Shown piece by piece: positions 47,970-58,741 of a stretch of 64,000 nucleotides of DNA; position 1 is the first letter of the stretch, and every line of letters begins with the position of its first letter. This stretch comes from Acinetobacter sp. ANC 4558 (GTDB lineage Bacteria; Pseudomonadota; Gammaproteobacteria; Pseudomonadales; Moraxellaceae). A program made the translations under genes and the position numbers. The DNA lies in NCBI RefSeq assembly GCF_002135375.1, contig NZ_NEGH01000007.1, positions 130,792 through 194,791 on the forward strand, in the 5' to 3' direction. The notes beneath the pieces were generated by a model. The model did no database searches, had not been told where the DNA came from, and was given only the letters and a program-made list of their open reading frames with translations.

Positions 47970-48815
47970 TTATGCAATTATTGCATTTAACTGTTGATTA
48001 TGGAAATGAAGATGATCTTCAATAAAGGTCTGAATAAAATAATATCCATGATCATAACCTTCATGTTCTCTCAGTGTAATTTTCTGATCCACGGCTAAAC
48101 ATGCTTCTTCAAATGCATTTGGATGGAGTTGAGCATAAAACTGATCATTTAAACCTTGGTCAATTAAAATATCCGTAAATAGCTTTCCTTTTTTACGAAT
48201 TAATGCAGTTGCATCATGGGTCAACCAGACTTGTTGATCATCACCTAAATAATGGGAGAATGCTTTTTCGCCCCAAGGACATTGACTTGGGGCACAAATT
48301 GGTGCAAATGCTGAAACTGATTTAAATTGATCAGGATATTTAAAAGCCAAAATTAAAGCACCATGTCCACCCATGGAATGTCCAAATATACCGATTCGAT
48401 CATTTTGTACTAAAAATTGTTCACAGACTAAAGAATAAAGTTCATCAATGATAAATGTTTCCATTTGATAATGAGACGCCCAAGGCTGCTGTATCGCATT
48501 AATATAAAAACCCGCACCTTGTCCAATATCCCAATGATCGCCTTGAGCAACCTGTTCGCCCTTCGGTGAGGTGTCTGGGGTAATTAAAATAATACCCAAC
48601 TGAGCTGCTATTTTTTGTGCATGTGCTTTAATCGCAAATGTTTCTTCATTGCATGTGAGTCCTGCTAAAAAAAATAATGCAGGACATTCTTGCCCACTTA
48701 ATGCTTGTTTTGGAAGAAAAACCCCAAATTTTGTTTCACTATTTAAAGAAGTCGAATGAATTTTATAAATTCGTTGTTCACCATCAAAACTTTTATTATG
48801 CTGAACTAATTCCAT
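47970..48815 (-). CDS. fghA: S-formylglutathione hydrolase
   Basis: Esterase-D-type alpha/beta hydrolase of 281 residues that splits S-formylglutathione to formate and glutathione in formaldehyde detoxification. Nucleophile Ser147 is in GHSMGGHGAL. The Asp (DQGLNDQFY) and His (EGYDHGYYF) of the triad are present, and the family stretch FFLAGLTCNEETF is intact. The partner dehydrogenase adhC/frmA is not in the window. It is followed closely by genes on the same strand but has no obvious functional link to them. Confidence 0.93.
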   Translation of the reverse strand: MELVQHNKSFDGEQRIYKIHSTSLNSETKFGVFLPKQALSGQECPALFFLAGLTCNEETFAIKAHAQKIAAQLGIILITPDTSPKGEQVAQGDHWDIGQGAGFYINAIQQPWASHYQMETFIIDELYSLVCEQFLVQNDRIGIFGHSMGGHGALILAFKYPDQFKSVSAFAPICAPSQCPWGEKAFSHYLGDDQQVWLTHDATALIRKKGKLFTDILIDQGLNDQFYAQLHPNAFEEACLAVDQKITLREHEGYDHGYYFIQTFIEDHLHFHNQQLNAIIA

Positions 48816-48829
48816 TGAAATCTATCCTC

Positions 48830-50239
48830 TTACGGTAAATTAGCTTGTAAATCGACTTCTACTACAGGCGCTGTTTTTGTGGTCGGAAATAAACGTTGCT
48901 CTAGTTGAGGTAACATTAATTCCATATTTTTGCCCAAAGACCATTGCGGTTCTGATGGTTCAAAACCTTGGGCATTTTCCCATTTTGTCACAGTCGCTTT
49001 TGCTTGTTCAAAGGCGCCATGTATTGAATTTTGATCTCGCATTGCCTGATCAAAAAACGCTCGCCCAAAATAGGTATAATCAGCTTCATTTGAGCAACCA
49101 AATGAAGTTCGATCTGCTGCAGATGCCGTAATAATTAAGGTATTATCATCTTGCAATGCTGGAATAAAACTTCCCGAATAACATGCAGAAATGACAATGA
49201 CTCGCCAGCGAATCCCTGATTTATCAAGCGCCTCTTTTAACCATTTTGGATTCACCTGCTTTAAGCTTAATGGCGCATTTTCCATTTCAAAATGATTCGG
49301 TAAACCATGTGATGTCATATATAAAAATAATACATCACTCTCTCGATTCATTTGTTGCCCAATTCGATTTAGCATCATTTCCATACTGGTTTCAGATGCA
49401 ATTGGAATCACATTTCGTGTCATTGGATTATTAATTAAGATCGCAGAACGACCAAATGTGCCAAATCTCGTATCGAACTGTTCATGAATACGCTCAATCT
49501 CAGACATGAATACATCTTGATAACTCGCACCTGCCACCCCTAAAAAATACCAATGAGATTGAGTAAACTCACCAAATTGTATACTTTCTAGAGACTTATT
49601 AAGGAGCTTACTCTGCGCATAAAATGCTTCTTCGCTAAAAGTAGGCGCTACTTCTTCAACTTTCCAAATCGGCTGACTTGTAACTGAAAATTGCCAAATC
49701 ACTAAAGTAACAAGCGTTGCGATCATGATGAGCGCACGTTCCCACCATGGCCATTGTAATTCCCGTGCAAAAACCCAAACAACCGCTAAACTTTGCCAAA
49801 CGAATAACACCATAAATAAGGTTGGCATAAAATCATAAAATACGTAAGGTAAAATATCTAAGATACCTAAGTACTGTATAAAACTTTGAATAAGGGCAAT
49901 ATTGGTGTCTAAAACCAACCATAACAATGCTGGAACCAGCATAATTCTCGGATTATCGACACGCTGAGAAAGAAAAATTCCGACAATTAAAGCAATAAAA
50001 GGCCAGAGCGAATAACTAATTAAACCTTGTGGATTAAACTCACGAATTCCGCTTCCACCCGTTAACCAACTAAAGAGTGTATTGACTGATCCCCCTAAGA
50101 TTCCCCAAATAATTAATTGCATAATAGAAGGACGTACAATTTGCAAAGAACGTCTAGAACCTAAAAACAACCATAATCCAGCGATTTGGTTACTTTTAAA
50201 ATCATGCCAAAAATTAATAGATGGTTTAAAGTGAATCAT
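48830..50239 (-). CDS. membrane-anchored C13 (legumain/caspase-fold) peptidase
   Basis: A 469-residue protein. The N-terminal half has about five to six hydrophobic segments (residues 38-190). The C-terminal half (about 228-440) is a soluble C13-type cysteine peptidase domain with catalytic His311 (TSHGLP) and Cys353 (ISACYSGSF). The fold is that of caspases and legumain. The orientation of the peptidase domain across the membrane is not clear. It ends 15 bp before fghA. The substrate is unknown. Confidence 0.85.
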   Translation of the reverse strand: MIHFKPSINFWHDFKSNQIAGLWLFLGSRRSLQIVRPSIMQLIIWGILGGSVNTLFSWLTGGSGIREFNPQGLISYSLWPFIALIVGIFLSQRVDNPRIMLVPALLWLVLDTNIALIQSFIQYLGILDILPYVFYDFMPTLFMVLFVWQSLAVVWVFARELQWPWWERALIMIATLVTLVIWQFSVTSQPIWKVEEVAPTFSEEAFYAQSKLLNKSLESIQFGEFTQSHWYFLGVAGASYQDVFMSEIERIHEQFDTRFGTFGRSAILINNPMTRNVIPIASETSMEMMLNRIGQQMNRESDVLFLYMTSHGLPNHFEMENAPLSLKQVNPKWLKEALDKSGIRWRVIVISACYSGSFIPALQDDNTLIITASAADRTSFGCSNEADYTYFGRAFFDQAMRDQNSIHGAFEQAKATVTKWENAQGFEPSEPQWSLGKNMELMLPQLEQRLFPTTKTAPVVEVDLQANLP

Positions 50240-50350
50240 AGAATAAAATGCGTTCCCATCGACAGTGTTCTTATTGCCTTAAGTGTATGCTGAATATGAT
50301 TTTTATCAATGATATTTTAACGCTAGCATAGCGTTTCAATATCAATATAT

Positions 50351-51169
50351 CTACATGCATATTTCATGTGAAAAATATGCATCAAAACGACACGCATCAC
50401 CCAACCATTGATGATCAGGCTGTTGATTTGCTAAAAATACAGCATGTCTAGGCCGTTTCACAATTACCCTTTTGGCTATAGTCTTCGCTAAATCTAACAA
50501 TTCATCACCCAAATCCATTTCACCATCTTCTGGTAATAACAAATGTAATAGCTGCATTTGCTTTTTCACTTGCGCTTGCTTCTTTTCAGCTTGATGATTT
50601 TGATCTCGCTGGGGAAACATTGGATCTAAGTATATAACATCTGTAAATTTTTGCTCATCTGCTTGCTGTTTTAAATATTTAGCAGAGTCAGAGAAAACTA
50701 AATGAATACGGGTTACTATTTTTGCTAAAAACAGATCGGCTTCAGCCGCTTTTTTAGCATCTTCTAATAATGTAAATAAAATAGGATGTCGTTCAATTAG
50801 TGTAACGTTAGCACCTAGTTGCGCCATTAACAAACTGTCATGGCCTAAACCAGCCGTTGCATCAACAAGCTCTGGTTTTTCACTTAGATTGCATGCTCTT
50901 GCTATCATTTCAGACTTAATTGATGCGCGTTTTAATCGTCCAACTTCTGCTTTCCAATCGGGTTGCATACGCATCCCATTTGCACACAACCACAAGCCTT
51001 CGGCATCGACACACAGCGCAAGTTTTGGATTTAAACGAAAAAAACGTGCATTTAATTTTTCAACCACTTCAATAAACGTGTTGACGCCACGAGAAGTCAG
51101 TAAAACGGCATAGTACTGTGCTTGCTCTTGAAAGTTTTTTTCAACATATAAGCGGATTTCGCCTACCAT
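50351..51169 (-). CDS. rsmJ: 16S rRNA (guanine1516-N2)-methyltransferase
   Basis: SAM-dependent methyltransferase that modifies G1516 of 16S rRNA. I start it at ATG 51169 ([10 protein letters not shown]), giving 272 residues; an in-frame longer start lies inside uppP. SAM motif I reads [19 protein letters not shown], and the catalytic YLDPMFP (NPPY-like) motif is present. The start overlaps the uppP stop by seven bases, so the two are coupled. Length and motifs fit RsmJ (YhiQ). Confidence 0.92.
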   Translation of the reverse strand: MVGEIRLYVEKNFQEQAQYYAVLLTSRGVNTFIEVVEKLNARFFRLNPKLALCVDAEGLWLCANGMRMQPDWKAEVGRLKRASIKSEMIARACNLSEKPELVDATAGLGHDSLLMAQLGANVTLIERHPILFTLLEDAKKAAEADLFLAKIVTRIHLVFSDSAKYLKQQADEQKFTDVIYLDPMFPQRDQNHQAEKKQAQVKKQMQLLHLLLPEDGEMDLGDELLDLAKTIAKRVIVKRPRHAVFLANQQPDHQWLGDACRFDAYFSHEICM

Positions 51170-51987
51170 ATCTTCCAGCCTGTGTAGACAAATAATAAAA
51201 TAAGCAGACCTGAAAAAATACGGTACCATGCAAAAATCATAAAATTACGACGTGCAACATAGGCAACTAATACGCGAATTAGAATCAATGCAGAAATAAA
51301 GGCAACTAAGGTTCCAAACCCGAGAATAATCCAATCTTTTGTGGTCGTGAAAATTTTATAATTATGATATAGATCAAGCAATCCAGCACCAATGATGACT
51401 GGAATTCCTAAAAAGAAAGAAAACTCTGTAGCTGCTTTACGTGAAACACCCAAAAACATTGCACCAATAATGGTTGCACCTGAGCGTGAAGTCCCAGGAA
51501 TTAATGAAAGCACCTGAATTAAACCAATCCAAATCGCATCCTTATAGGTGAGATCTTCAACTTCTTTGACTTTTATTTGTGGTGGATGCTTTTCAATCCA
51601 CATAATAATAAAACCACCAATAATCAGTCCCATCGCAACGGCAACATTATTAAAGAGTAAATCTTTAACTTCCTGTCCGAAAGTAAGACCAACCAAAACA
51701 ATTGGAATAGATGCGAAAATGAGTCCGAAACCTAAACGACGACCTTTTTCTTCACCTGTAAACATTCCTGTTGCTGCGCCCCATAAGCGGGACCAATATT
51801 CATAAATAACCGCTGCAATAGCGCCCATTTGAATTGCAACAACAAATACATCGCTTTTTTCTTTGCTCCAAAAGTTCATTAATTCTGAAGCGAGAATTAA
51901 ATGACCTGTGCTCGAAATAGGGAGGAATTCTGTAACACCTTCCACAATCCCCATAATCGCTGCTTTTAATAGCAGTAAAAGATCCAT
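51163..51987 (-). CDS. uppP: undecaprenyl-diphosphatase UppP (BacA)
   Basis: Integral-membrane enzyme of 274 residues that removes a phosphate from undecaprenyl diphosphate to recycle the cell-wall lipid carrier; extra copies give bacitracin resistance. The active-site stretches [15 protein letters not shown] and PGTSRSGAT are present, and about eight membrane helices are visible. It begins nine bases after the tsaB stop and overlaps rsmJ. Confidence 0.96.
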   Translation of the reverse strand: MDLLLLLKAAIMGIVEGVTEFLPISSTGHLILASELMNFWSKEKSDVFVVAIQMGAIAAVIYEYWSRLWGAATGMFTGEEKGRRLGFGLIFASIPIVLVGLTFGQEVKDLLFNNVAVAMGLIIGGFIIMWIEKHPPQIKVKEVEDLTYKDAIWIGLIQVLSLIPGTSRSGATIIGAMFLGVSRKAATEFSFFLGIPVIIGAGLLDLYHNYKIFTTTKDWIILGFGTLVAFISALILIRVLVAYVARRNFMIFAWYRIFSGLLILLFVYTGWKIW

Positions 51988-51996
51988 AGAACAATC

Positions 51997-52665
51997 CTAG
52001 TTTTTCTTGCCCTGTTCAGAGATTTTTTTCCACGCGTTATCTCGTAAATACACAGGTAATGCGAGTTCTGCGCTTAGCCATTGTTTTTTCTTTGCCAATT
52101 CACGTGCAATATAGGCAATATCTTGCGCTGTTGCCATCATGCTTTTATAGTCTATTTGCTCATCATTAACGAAGGTAGAACCTGAGCCAACCAATACGTA
52201 TTTTACTGCTAATTTTGCATCTTCATAATTTAAGAGTTGTTCTTCGTCTACAGCTTGCATAATTTTCTGTTCATCTAGTTTAAAACTTGCTAAATAAACT
52301 TCATTCATTCTTGCATCTAAAACTGCAGTTACTTCTGTCAAACCTGTATTTCGATAAGCAGCTTGGGCAAGTGCTTGCAAAGTTGATACAGGAATGACTG
52401 GAATATCATGAGACCAAGCTAAAGCTTGCGTCACTGCTGCATTAATACGAACACCGCTAAATGAACCCGGTCCTCGACTAAATGCAATTGCCGTTAATTC
52501 TTCAGTACTTGTTTGCGTCTGAATAAAAGCTTGCTCAATCATAGGTAAAATCGTTTGAGTCTGCGCCTTAGCTCTTGTATCTAGTTGAAAAAAAAGTTCT
52601 TGCGTTTCATCTACAAGAGAGATGGAACACTGCTCATTAGCAGTTTCTAATGCCAGCAACTTCAT
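51997..52665 (-). CDS. tsaB: tRNA threonylcarbamoyladenosine biosynthesis protein TsaB
   Basis: Subunit of the TsaBDE complex that forms t6A37 in ANN-decoding tRNAs. I start it at ATG 52665 (MKLLALETAN), giving 222 residues, with an AAGG six bases ahead; a longer frame upstream is not needed. The ASKHA-fold opening LLALETANEQCSISL and the FSRGPGSFSGVRI segment are typical. It has the truncated family form without TsaD's metal-site histidines. Confidence 0.94.
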   Translation of the reverse strand: MKLLALETANEQCSISLVDETQELFFQLDTRAKAQTQTILPMIEQAFIQTQTSTEELTAIAFSRGPGSFSGVRINAAVTQALAWSHDIPVIPVSTLQALAQAAYRNTGLTEVTAVLDARMNEVYLASFKLDEQKIMQAVDEEQLLNYEDAKLAVKYVLVGSGSTFVNDEQIDYKSMMATAQDIAYIARELAKKKQWLSAELALPVYLRDNAWKKISEQGKKN

Positions 52666-52827
52666 GCATAACCTTAAAGAATAATATCTAAAACGCTTGC
52701 TATAATACTCCACTCATTACTGATGCGCGAGAATTATAAATAGAGAAAATCACGACAATGATGTTCAATAGCAGTTTTACAATCTAAATATTTCATCAAA
52801 ATGACATCATCGATTCAGCACTTCAAA

Positions 52828-53358
52828 TTACAATTGAATTTCTTCTAAATTTTGAAATTTTTTAAAATGTTCCGCGTAATGCATTGCACTATTTTTTAAA
52901 TAGATGACTGCTGTTTCATCGAGTGTTTTTACAATTTTTCCTGGAGACCCCATTACAACAGAATTATCTGGAATGATTTTTCCTTCAGGAATTAAAGCAT
53001 TTGCGCCAATGATACAATTTTTCCCAATAACCGCACGATTAAGAATGACTGCATTAATACCAATTAAACTATTTTCCCCAATGGTACAGCCATGTAACAT
53101 GGCTTGATGACCAATGGTTACATAATCGCCAATCTCCATGTCAATTCCAGCATCTGTATGTAGCACTGCATTTTCTTGAACATTGGTAAAATGGCCAATC
53201 TTTATTTTTGCATTATCTGCGCGTACAACTGCGCCAAACCAGACACTCACTTGTCGACCTAATTCGACTTGACCCAAAACGATTGCAGTTGGAGCAACCC
53301 ATCCATCCCATGGCTGGCACGCTGCTTTTGGTGTAAATTCTTGAAATTTATATAACAT
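52828..53358 (-). CDS. gamma carbonic anhydrase-like protein (YrdA type)
   Basis: Left-handed beta-helix (hexapeptide repeat) protein of 176 residues. Gamma-carbonic-anhydrase zinc ligands are recognisable in VQENAVLHTD and the GHQAMLHGCTIG segment. The repeats LIGINAVILN, IGANALIPEG and VVMGSPGKIV follow. It resembles E. coli YrdA/CaiE. Activity as a true carbonic anhydrase is not assured, since many family members have other roles. Confidence 0.9.
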   Translation of the reverse strand: MLYKFQEFTPKAACQPWDGWVAPTAIVLGQVELGRQVSVWFGAVVRADNAKIKIGHFTNVQENAVLHTDAGIDMEIGDYVTIGHQAMLHGCTIGENSLIGINAVILNRAVIGKNCIIGANALIPEGKIIPDNSVVMGSPGKIVKTLDETAVIYLKNSAMHYAEHFKKFQNLEEIQL

Positions 53359-53385
53359 TTAAACTTCCATATTTTAACAAGGATA

Positions 53386-53982
53386 TTACTCGAATTCTTT
53401 CATTGGTGAGTTTAATAAAAATGGCCAATCTTTTCTAAAATCTAAGCCATGATCAAATAAAGAAACCAACATTCGGGCTGTAAGCCCCCATACAACTTCA
53501 TCTTCTACATGCATACTTGGAAAATATAATTTTTGCTCTGCAAAGAGAACCTCATGTGGAATGGTCGGTGCATCCATTAAACTTTGTAGCGATGCAAAAA
53601 AGATTCGATCAATTTCAGTTGGCTGAGCAATTAAATTTACTTCTGGAGAAATCAATCCAACAATCGGCTTTACGGTCATTCCATTTTTTGCTTTCTGTAT
53701 AGGCAAATCCCCAATCAATTGTACGTCTGTTGGATTTAGAGCAGTTTCTTCCTGTGCTTCTCTTAATGCAACGACAATATCGGTTGTATCTTCAGGATCA
53801 CGTTTCCCACCAGGAAAAGAAACTTCTCCTGCATGATTATTAAGCATAATTGATCTGCGTGTAAGCAATACTTTAGGGTCTGATTCCTGTGTAATTGCAA
53901 TTAAAACAGCTGCTTGTGCTTCTTTTGTTTTTTCTTCAAACCTCAATCTTTGTTGTAAAAGCTGCGTTAACTCACCACCCAT
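53386..53982 (-). CDS. NUDIX hydrolase, CoA pyrophosphatase type
   Basis: NUDIX protein of 198 residues in the NudL/YeaB group that hydrolyses CoA and its derivatives. The family PROSITE-like opening LLTRRSIMLNNHAGEVSFPG is followed by the NUDIX box from GGKRDPEDTTDIVVALREAQ into EETAL. The Mg-binding glutamates are present. It starts 27 bp upstream of the carbonic anhydrase-like gene. Confidence 0.9.
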   Translation of the reverse strand: MGGELTQLLQQRLRFEEKTKEAQAAVLIAITQESDPKVLLTRRSIMLNNHAGEVSFPGGKRDPEDTTDIVVALREAQEETALNPTDVQLIGDLPIQKAKNGMTVKPIVGLISPEVNLIAQPTEIDRIFFASLQSLMDAPTIPHEVLFAEQKLYFPSMHVEDEVVWGLTARMLVSLFDHGLDFRKDWPFLLNSPMKEFE

Positions 53983-54096
53983 ATAATTATCCTCTGTTAT
54001 ACACTTTTTATCATAGCTGATTTTTTACATGATGAAATACAGTAGATGCGAAAGTTCAATTTTTAAGTTATGCTGAGATCACCTTGATCAGTGATA

Positions 54097-54651
54097 ATGA
54101 ATATGAATTTCTGTGGTAATTGTGGATCTGAGACCGTCGAAAAAATTCCTTTAGGCGATCATCAAATTCGTCGCGTCTGTCCTAAATGTAACAGTATTCA
54201 CTATGTAAATCCTAAAGTTATTTGTGGTGCTTTAGCGATTTGGGGAAATAAAGTCTTACTCTGTAGACGAGCAATTGAACCACGTTATGGTTTATGGACA
54301 TTACCTGCTGGTTATATGGAATTGTTCGAAACCATGGAACAAGGTGCTGCTCGCGAAACCCGTGAAGAAGCTGAAGCAGAAATTCAAATTGAACAATTAT
54401 ATTGCATGTATAACATTCCAAGAATTGGGCAAATTTATGTGCTGTTCAAAGCAAATATTATTGAAGGTCAATTTGGTGCAGGCGATGAAACTTTAGAGTC
54501 TAAATTATTTTCGGAAGATGAAATTCCGTGGAATGACCTCGCTTTTCCAAGTGTTGAAAGAACATTACGACATTATTTTGAAGACCGTAAATTAGATCAT
54601 TATCCAACACATTTAGAAACTTTAGGTACTCGAATAGACCATACAGGTTAA
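54097..54651 (+). CDS. NUDIX hydrolase with zinc-ribbon N-terminus
   Basis: A protein of 184 residues from ATG 54097 (MNMNFCGNCG); a GTG two codons earlier is possible. An N-terminal zinc ribbon has CGNC (CxxC) and CPKC, as in NudC-related and ADP-ribose hydrolases. The NUDIX box follows (GYMELFETMEQGAARETREE). The substrate is unknown. It is divergent from the CoA-pyrophosphatase-type gene and followed by a terminator. Confidence 0.88.
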   Translation: MNMNFCGNCGSETVEKIPLGDHQIRRVCPKCNSIHYVNPKVICGALAIWGNKVLLCRRAIEPRYGLWTLPAGYMELFETMEQGAARETREEAEAEIQIEQLYCMYNIPRIGQIYVLFKANIIEGQFGAGDETLESKLFSEDEIPWNDLAFPSVERTLRHYFEDRKLDHYPTHLETLGTRIDHTG

Positions 54652-54661
54652 ACTGAAGTTT

Positions 54662-54692
54662 AAAAGCTTATCCAATGGATGAGCTTTTTATT
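54662..54692 (+). terminator. rho-independent terminator after the NUDIX gene
   Basis: AAAAGCTTATCC, loop AAT, GGATGAGCTTTTT: a 12-bp stem with one mismatch and a T-tract. Confidence 0.8.
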
Positions 54693-54795
54693 TGATTCTA
54701 TTTTTAAACGAAGAAAACAATGTTTGATCCTTCTCTTTCTTCATTTCATGTAAGATATAGCTGAAATCAAATGATATCTTATTGCTGTTTGTATA

Positions 54796-56115
54796 ATGAT
54801 GAAGTCCCCTCTTTTTAAAAAAGCCTTATCTACACAAGGCATCTCCCCCCAGCAACTGATTGAATCTTTGCATGAATTAAATCATGTTGTGTTTTTAAAC
54901 AATAATCATATGCCCATTCTTGGGGTATTAGCAGATCAATATGTATGCATACAATCTCAACAGATTGAAATACACCAACATCAAATACTCAATCACTATA
55001 TAGCACACCCAACCATTACCCTACTTGATGATTTTTTAGCATTTACACTGCTTCACCCAAATGTATTAACTATGGGATTTATCAGTTACGATTTTGCAGC
55101 ATCTCAGCATATTCCTATTCAACCAAAGTCCCAACCAAGTCTATTTTTAGGACATTTTTCACATTACTTAAGTTTTGAAAATGACACTTGGTTTTTGAAT
55201 AGCTATCAATCAAATTCAGATGATATTTTCGACTATATTAATCAATTAACAGCAAAAAATACGCCTTCTCATTTATTACTTGATCATGCGTGCAAGCAAC
55301 GATGGTCGAAAGAAGAATATGCAACAGCTTTTCAACACGTCCAAGATTACATTGTTGCAGGTGATTGTTACCAAATTAATTTAACCCAAGAGTTTTACGC
55401 ACATGGACAAGGCTCTTTATTAGCCACAGCAGATCAATTTTGGGCGTTGACCAATGCACCCTATTCAGGCTATTTGCGTATCAATAATTTTGAACTTTTA
55501 AGTTGTTCACCTGAATTATTTATTGATTTTGAAGAAAACAAAAAAATGGTAACCAAGCCCATTAAAGGAACTATGCCACGTTATACAGATCCCATTAAAG
55601 ATGAGCAATCCAAATTAACACTACAAAATTCTCAAAAAGATCAGGCAGAGAATGTCATGATTGTAGATTTATTAAGAAATGATCTCAGTGTGTACGCTGA
55701 AATTGGCTCCGTTAAAACGCCTAAATTATTTAATATAGAAAGTTTCAATCAAGTTCACCATATGGTCAGTGAAATTGAAGCTATATTAAAACCACAAATT
55801 AAATCAATTGATGTCTTAATGTCAGCCCTTCCAGGTGGATCAATTACAGGCGCACCTAAAATTCGTGCAATACAAATCATTGATGAGCTTGAAGAAGCGC
55901 CACGCGGTGCATATTGTGGTTCAATGGGATATTTTAATGCCGATGGTACTGGATCTTGGAATATCTTAATTCGTTCCATTCAAAAGCATCAGCAAAATAT
56001 TTCAATCTGGGCTGGTGGCGGGATTACCATTGCATCCGTGTGTGAATCAGAATACCAAGAATGCTTTGATAAAGTTTCAGCAATGCTGAATTTACTTAAT
56101 CAACACGTCATTTAA
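54796..56115 (+). CDS. pabB: aminodeoxychorismate synthase component I
   Basis: PabB makes 4-amino-4-deoxychorismate from chorismate and ammonia (from PabA) for folate. It has 439 residues. Chorismate-site motifs are KPIKGTMPR (residues about 255-263), AENVMIVDLLRNDL, and ALPGGSITGAPKIRAI near 340. The closing segment WAGGGITIASVCESEYQE is intact. The Lys in PIKGT marks PabB/TrpE-type chemistry, and the close similarity to PabB favours folate over tryptophan. Confidence 0.93.
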   Translation: MMKSPLFKKALSTQGISPQQLIESLHELNHVVFLNNNHMPILGVLADQYVCIQSQQIEIHQHQILNHYIAHPTITLLDDFLAFTLLHPNVLTMGFISYDFAASQHIPIQPKSQPSLFLGHFSHYLSFENDTWFLNSYQSNSDDIFDYINQLTAKNTPSHLLLDHACKQRWSKEEYATAFQHVQDYIVAGDCYQINLTQEFYAHGQGSLLATADQFWALTNAPYSGYLRINNFELLSCSPELFIDFEENKKMVTKPIKGTMPRYTDPIKDEQSKLTLQNSQKDQAENVMIVDLLRNDLSVYAEIGSVKTPKLFNIESFNQVHHMVSEIEAILKPQIKSIDVLMSALPGGSITGAPKIRAIQIIDELEEAPRGAYCGSMGYFNADGTGSWNILIRSIQKHQQNISIWAGGGITIASVCESEYQECFDKVSAMLNLLNQHVI

Positions 56116-56121
56116 ATGAAT

Positions 56122-56153
56122 AAAGGGCACGATCTTTAGATCATACCCCTTTA
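56122..56153. terminator. bidirectional terminator between pabB and hisC
   Basis: AAAGGG-cac-GATC, loop TTTA, GATC-ata-CCCCTTT: stem with internal mismatches. It serves convergent genes. Confidence 0.6.
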
Positions 56154-56174
56154 TCTTTCAATATGAATGAATGC

Positions 56175-57272
56175 TTATTTGAGGATTCCATTTTTTAAGG
56201 TATCAACCAATCTCTGATTTTGTTGATCTGTACCAATCGTAATTCGCAAGAACTGGTTAATTCGTGGCTTGTTAAAATGACGTACAATAATCCCTTGTTG
56301 ACGTAATTCAGCCGCTAACTCAGCTGCATCTTTAGCAGGTAACGTCGCAAAAATAAAGTTTGCACTTGAGGGTAATACTTTAAAACCAATATCAGTCAAT
56401 TGAGCAACTAATTTTTCACGGCTCGCAATCACTTTTGCATTTTGTTCATCGAAGTATGTTTGATCTTCAAATGATGCAACTGCTGCTGCAATGGCAAAAC
56501 GATCTATTGGATATGAATTAAAACTATTTTTGACCGCTTCAAGTGCTGCAATTAAATGAGGCTGTGCAATGGCAAAACCAACCCGTAAACCTGCCAATGA
56601 ACGTGATTTAGAGGTGGTTTGACAAACCACTAAATTGTCATACTTTTCAACTAACTTAACTGCTGATTCAGCGCCAAAGTCAACATAAGCTTCGTCAATA
56701 ACGACCACCGAATCAGGATTTGCTTGTAATACCTCTTCAATTGCAGATAAACCCAATGCAATACTGGTCGGAGCGTTTGGATTGGTGATCATAATACCGC
56801 CATTTGGCTGTTTATAATCATCGACTACAATTTCAAAATTTTCATTTAAAGGTAAAATTTTAGTTTTCGTTGCTATACCAAAAAACTGGCTATATACAGG
56901 ATAAAAACTATAAGTAATATCTGGGTATAGAACAGGTAGGTCTTGTATGAAAAACGCTTTGAAAATATGAGCAAGCACTTCATCGGAACCATTACCAACA
57001 AAAACATGCTCGACCGCCACATTTTGCTGTTTTGCAATTGCTTGTTTCAGCAAAGTCGCATCTGGATCAGGATATAAACGTAGTATATCTGCTGAATCGA
57101 CTAATACATTTTGTACCGCTTCCACAACTTTAGGTGATGGTGGATATGGATTCTCATTGGTATTGAGTTTTAATAAATTTTGGATTTTCGGTTGCTCGCC
57201 TGGCACGTATGGTTCTAATTCACGTACTTCTGGGCTCCAAAATCGCATTTGTGTTGCTGTAATATTTGACAT
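56175..57272 (-). CDS. hisC: histidinol-phosphate aminotransferase
   Basis: PLP-dependent enzyme of histidine synthesis, 365 residues. PLP Lys222 is in [14 protein letters not shown]. The opening [15 protein letters not shown] and cofactor-contact segments NPNAPTS and VIDEAYVDF are typical of HisC (aminotransferase class I/II). It is downstream of hisD on the same strand, with a 175-bp gap that includes an inverted repeat CTCATCT...AGATGAG near 57380-57406. Confidence 0.96.
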   Translation of the reverse strand: MSNITATQMRFWSPEVRELEPYVPGEQPKIQNLLKLNTNENPYPPSPKVVEAVQNVLVDSADILRLYPDPDATLLKQAIAKQQNVAVEHVFVGNGSDEVLAHIFKAFFIQDLPVLYPDITYSFYPVYSQFFGIATKTKILPLNENFEIVVDDYKQPNGGIMITNPNAPTSIALGLSAIEEVLQANPDSVVVIDEAYVDFGAESAVKLVEKYDNLVVCQTTSKSRSLAGLRVGFAIAQPHLIAALEAVKNSFNSYPIDRFAIAAAVASFEDQTYFDEQNAKVIASREKLVAQLTDIGFKVLPSSANFIFATLPAKDAAELAAELRQQGIIVRHFNKPRINQFLRITIGTDQQNQRLVDTLKNGILK

Positions 57273-57447
57273 TTTATTTCCTAATTCCCCTCACCCAAGC
57301 CGCTATTTATCAGCCAAGGAATGCTCTAATTTCATTCATCATGAAACGTTATAGAGTATCTCTTTTCCTTGAGCTCATCTTTCTTTTCAGCAAGCGTTGA
57401 GATGAGGTTTTATCTGCAATGGCTAGAATAATCCTCTAGCACTTTAT

Positions 57448-58737
57448 TTATTGATAACGATAACGGGCAGAACGAGCATGAGCATCCAAGTTTTCTTGCT
57501 GAGCCAATATATCTGCAGTTTTCGCTAAAGTTTTTACACCGTCTTGTGAGCACATAATCAAACTAGAACGTTTTTGAAAATCATAAACCCCTAATGGAGA
57601 TGAAAAACGTGCTGTTCCCGACGTTGGTAAAACATGATTCGGGCCAGCACAATAATCACCAATTGCTTCTGGTGTATAACGACCCATAAAAATAGCGCCT
57701 GCATGACGTATATGTTCAGACATTGCTTGTGCTTCATCTAAACATAACTCTAAATGCTCTGGTGCAACTTGATTAATGAGCTCAATCGCCTCTTGGCGAT
57801 CTTTTACTAGCACTAATGCACCCCGATTCGCAATAGATGTTCTCGCAATATCAGCTTTAGGTAATGCGGCTAGATGTATTTCAATTGCACTTTCTACTTC
57901 ATTTAAAAGTTGTTCATCAGGTGTAATAAAAATCGCTTGAGCAACGGTATCATGTTCAGCTTGAGATAAAATATCCATTGCTAACCATTGCGCATTATTC
58001 TCACCTTCAGCATAAACTAAAATTTCAGAAGGACCCGCGATCATATCAATGCCGACTTGTCCAAATACAGCACGTTTAGCCGCTGCCACAAAACGGTTAC
58101 CTGGTCCTGTAATTTTATCTACAGATGGAATCGTTTCTGTTCCATAAGCCAGTGCTGCTACAGCTTGCGCACCACCAACGGTAAATACACGATGTACCCC
58201 TGCCAAATGGGCAGCTGCTAAAACCAGCGGATTTAACTCACCATTCGGAGCAGGAACCACCATAATAATTTCAGGAACACCCGCCACATGTGCAGGAATA
58301 GCATTCATTAATACTGATGATGGGTAAGATGCCAATCCCCCTGGCACATAGATTCCAACACGATCCAGTGGCGTGACTTTTTGCCCGAGCGTATTGCCTA
58401 AAGCATCGATATAAGTCCAACCATCTTGTTTTTGTGCTTGATGAAACTCTCGAATACGATTTGCAGCAAGCTCTAATGCCTCACGCACTTCTACATTCAA
58501 CCCATCAAATGCCGTTTTTAATTGTGCTTGACTCAGTTCTAGATCTGAAAATTGATGCGCTGGATGTCGATCGAACTGTTGAGTGAGTTTAAGTACATGT
58601 GCATCGCCATGCTGACATACATCTGCAATAATTTGGTCTACTGTTTTTAAAAGCTCAGGATCACTCACTGTTTCAAAAGCTAGCAAGTCAGCGAAGACTT
58701 GTTTAAAGTTTAGCTCTTGAGTCGATAAACGTCGCAT
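57448..58737 (-). CDS. hisD: histidinol dehydrogenase
   Basis: Zinc enzyme that performs the last two oxidations of histidine synthesis. I start it at ATG 58737 ([11 protein letters not shown]), giving 429 residues, close to the family length; a GTG at 58749 would add four residues. Segments [31 protein letters not shown] and [19 protein letters not shown] are diagnostic. An 11-bp inverted repeat upstream covers the ribosome-site region. Confidence 0.96.
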   Translation of the reverse strand: MRRLSTQELNFKQVFADLLAFETVSDPELLKTVDQIIADVCQHGDAHVLKLTQQFDRHPAHQFSDLELSQAQLKTAFDGLNVEVREALELAANRIREFHQAQKQDGWTYIDALGNTLGQKVTPLDRVGIYVPGGLASYPSSVLMNAIPAHVAGVPEIIMVVPAPNGELNPLVLAAAHLAGVHRVFTVGGAQAVAALAYGTETIPSVDKITGPGNRFVAAAKRAVFGQVGIDMIAGPSEILVYAEGENNAQWLAMDILSQAEHDTVAQAIFITPDEQLLNEVESAIEIHLAALPKADIARTSIANRGALVLVKDRQEAIELINQVAPEHLELCLDEAQAMSEHIRHAGAIFMGRYTPEAIGDYCAGPNHVLPTSGTARFSSPLGVYDFQKRSSLIMCSQDGVKTLAKTADILAQQENLDAHARSARYRYQ

Positions 58738-58741
58738 CAAT

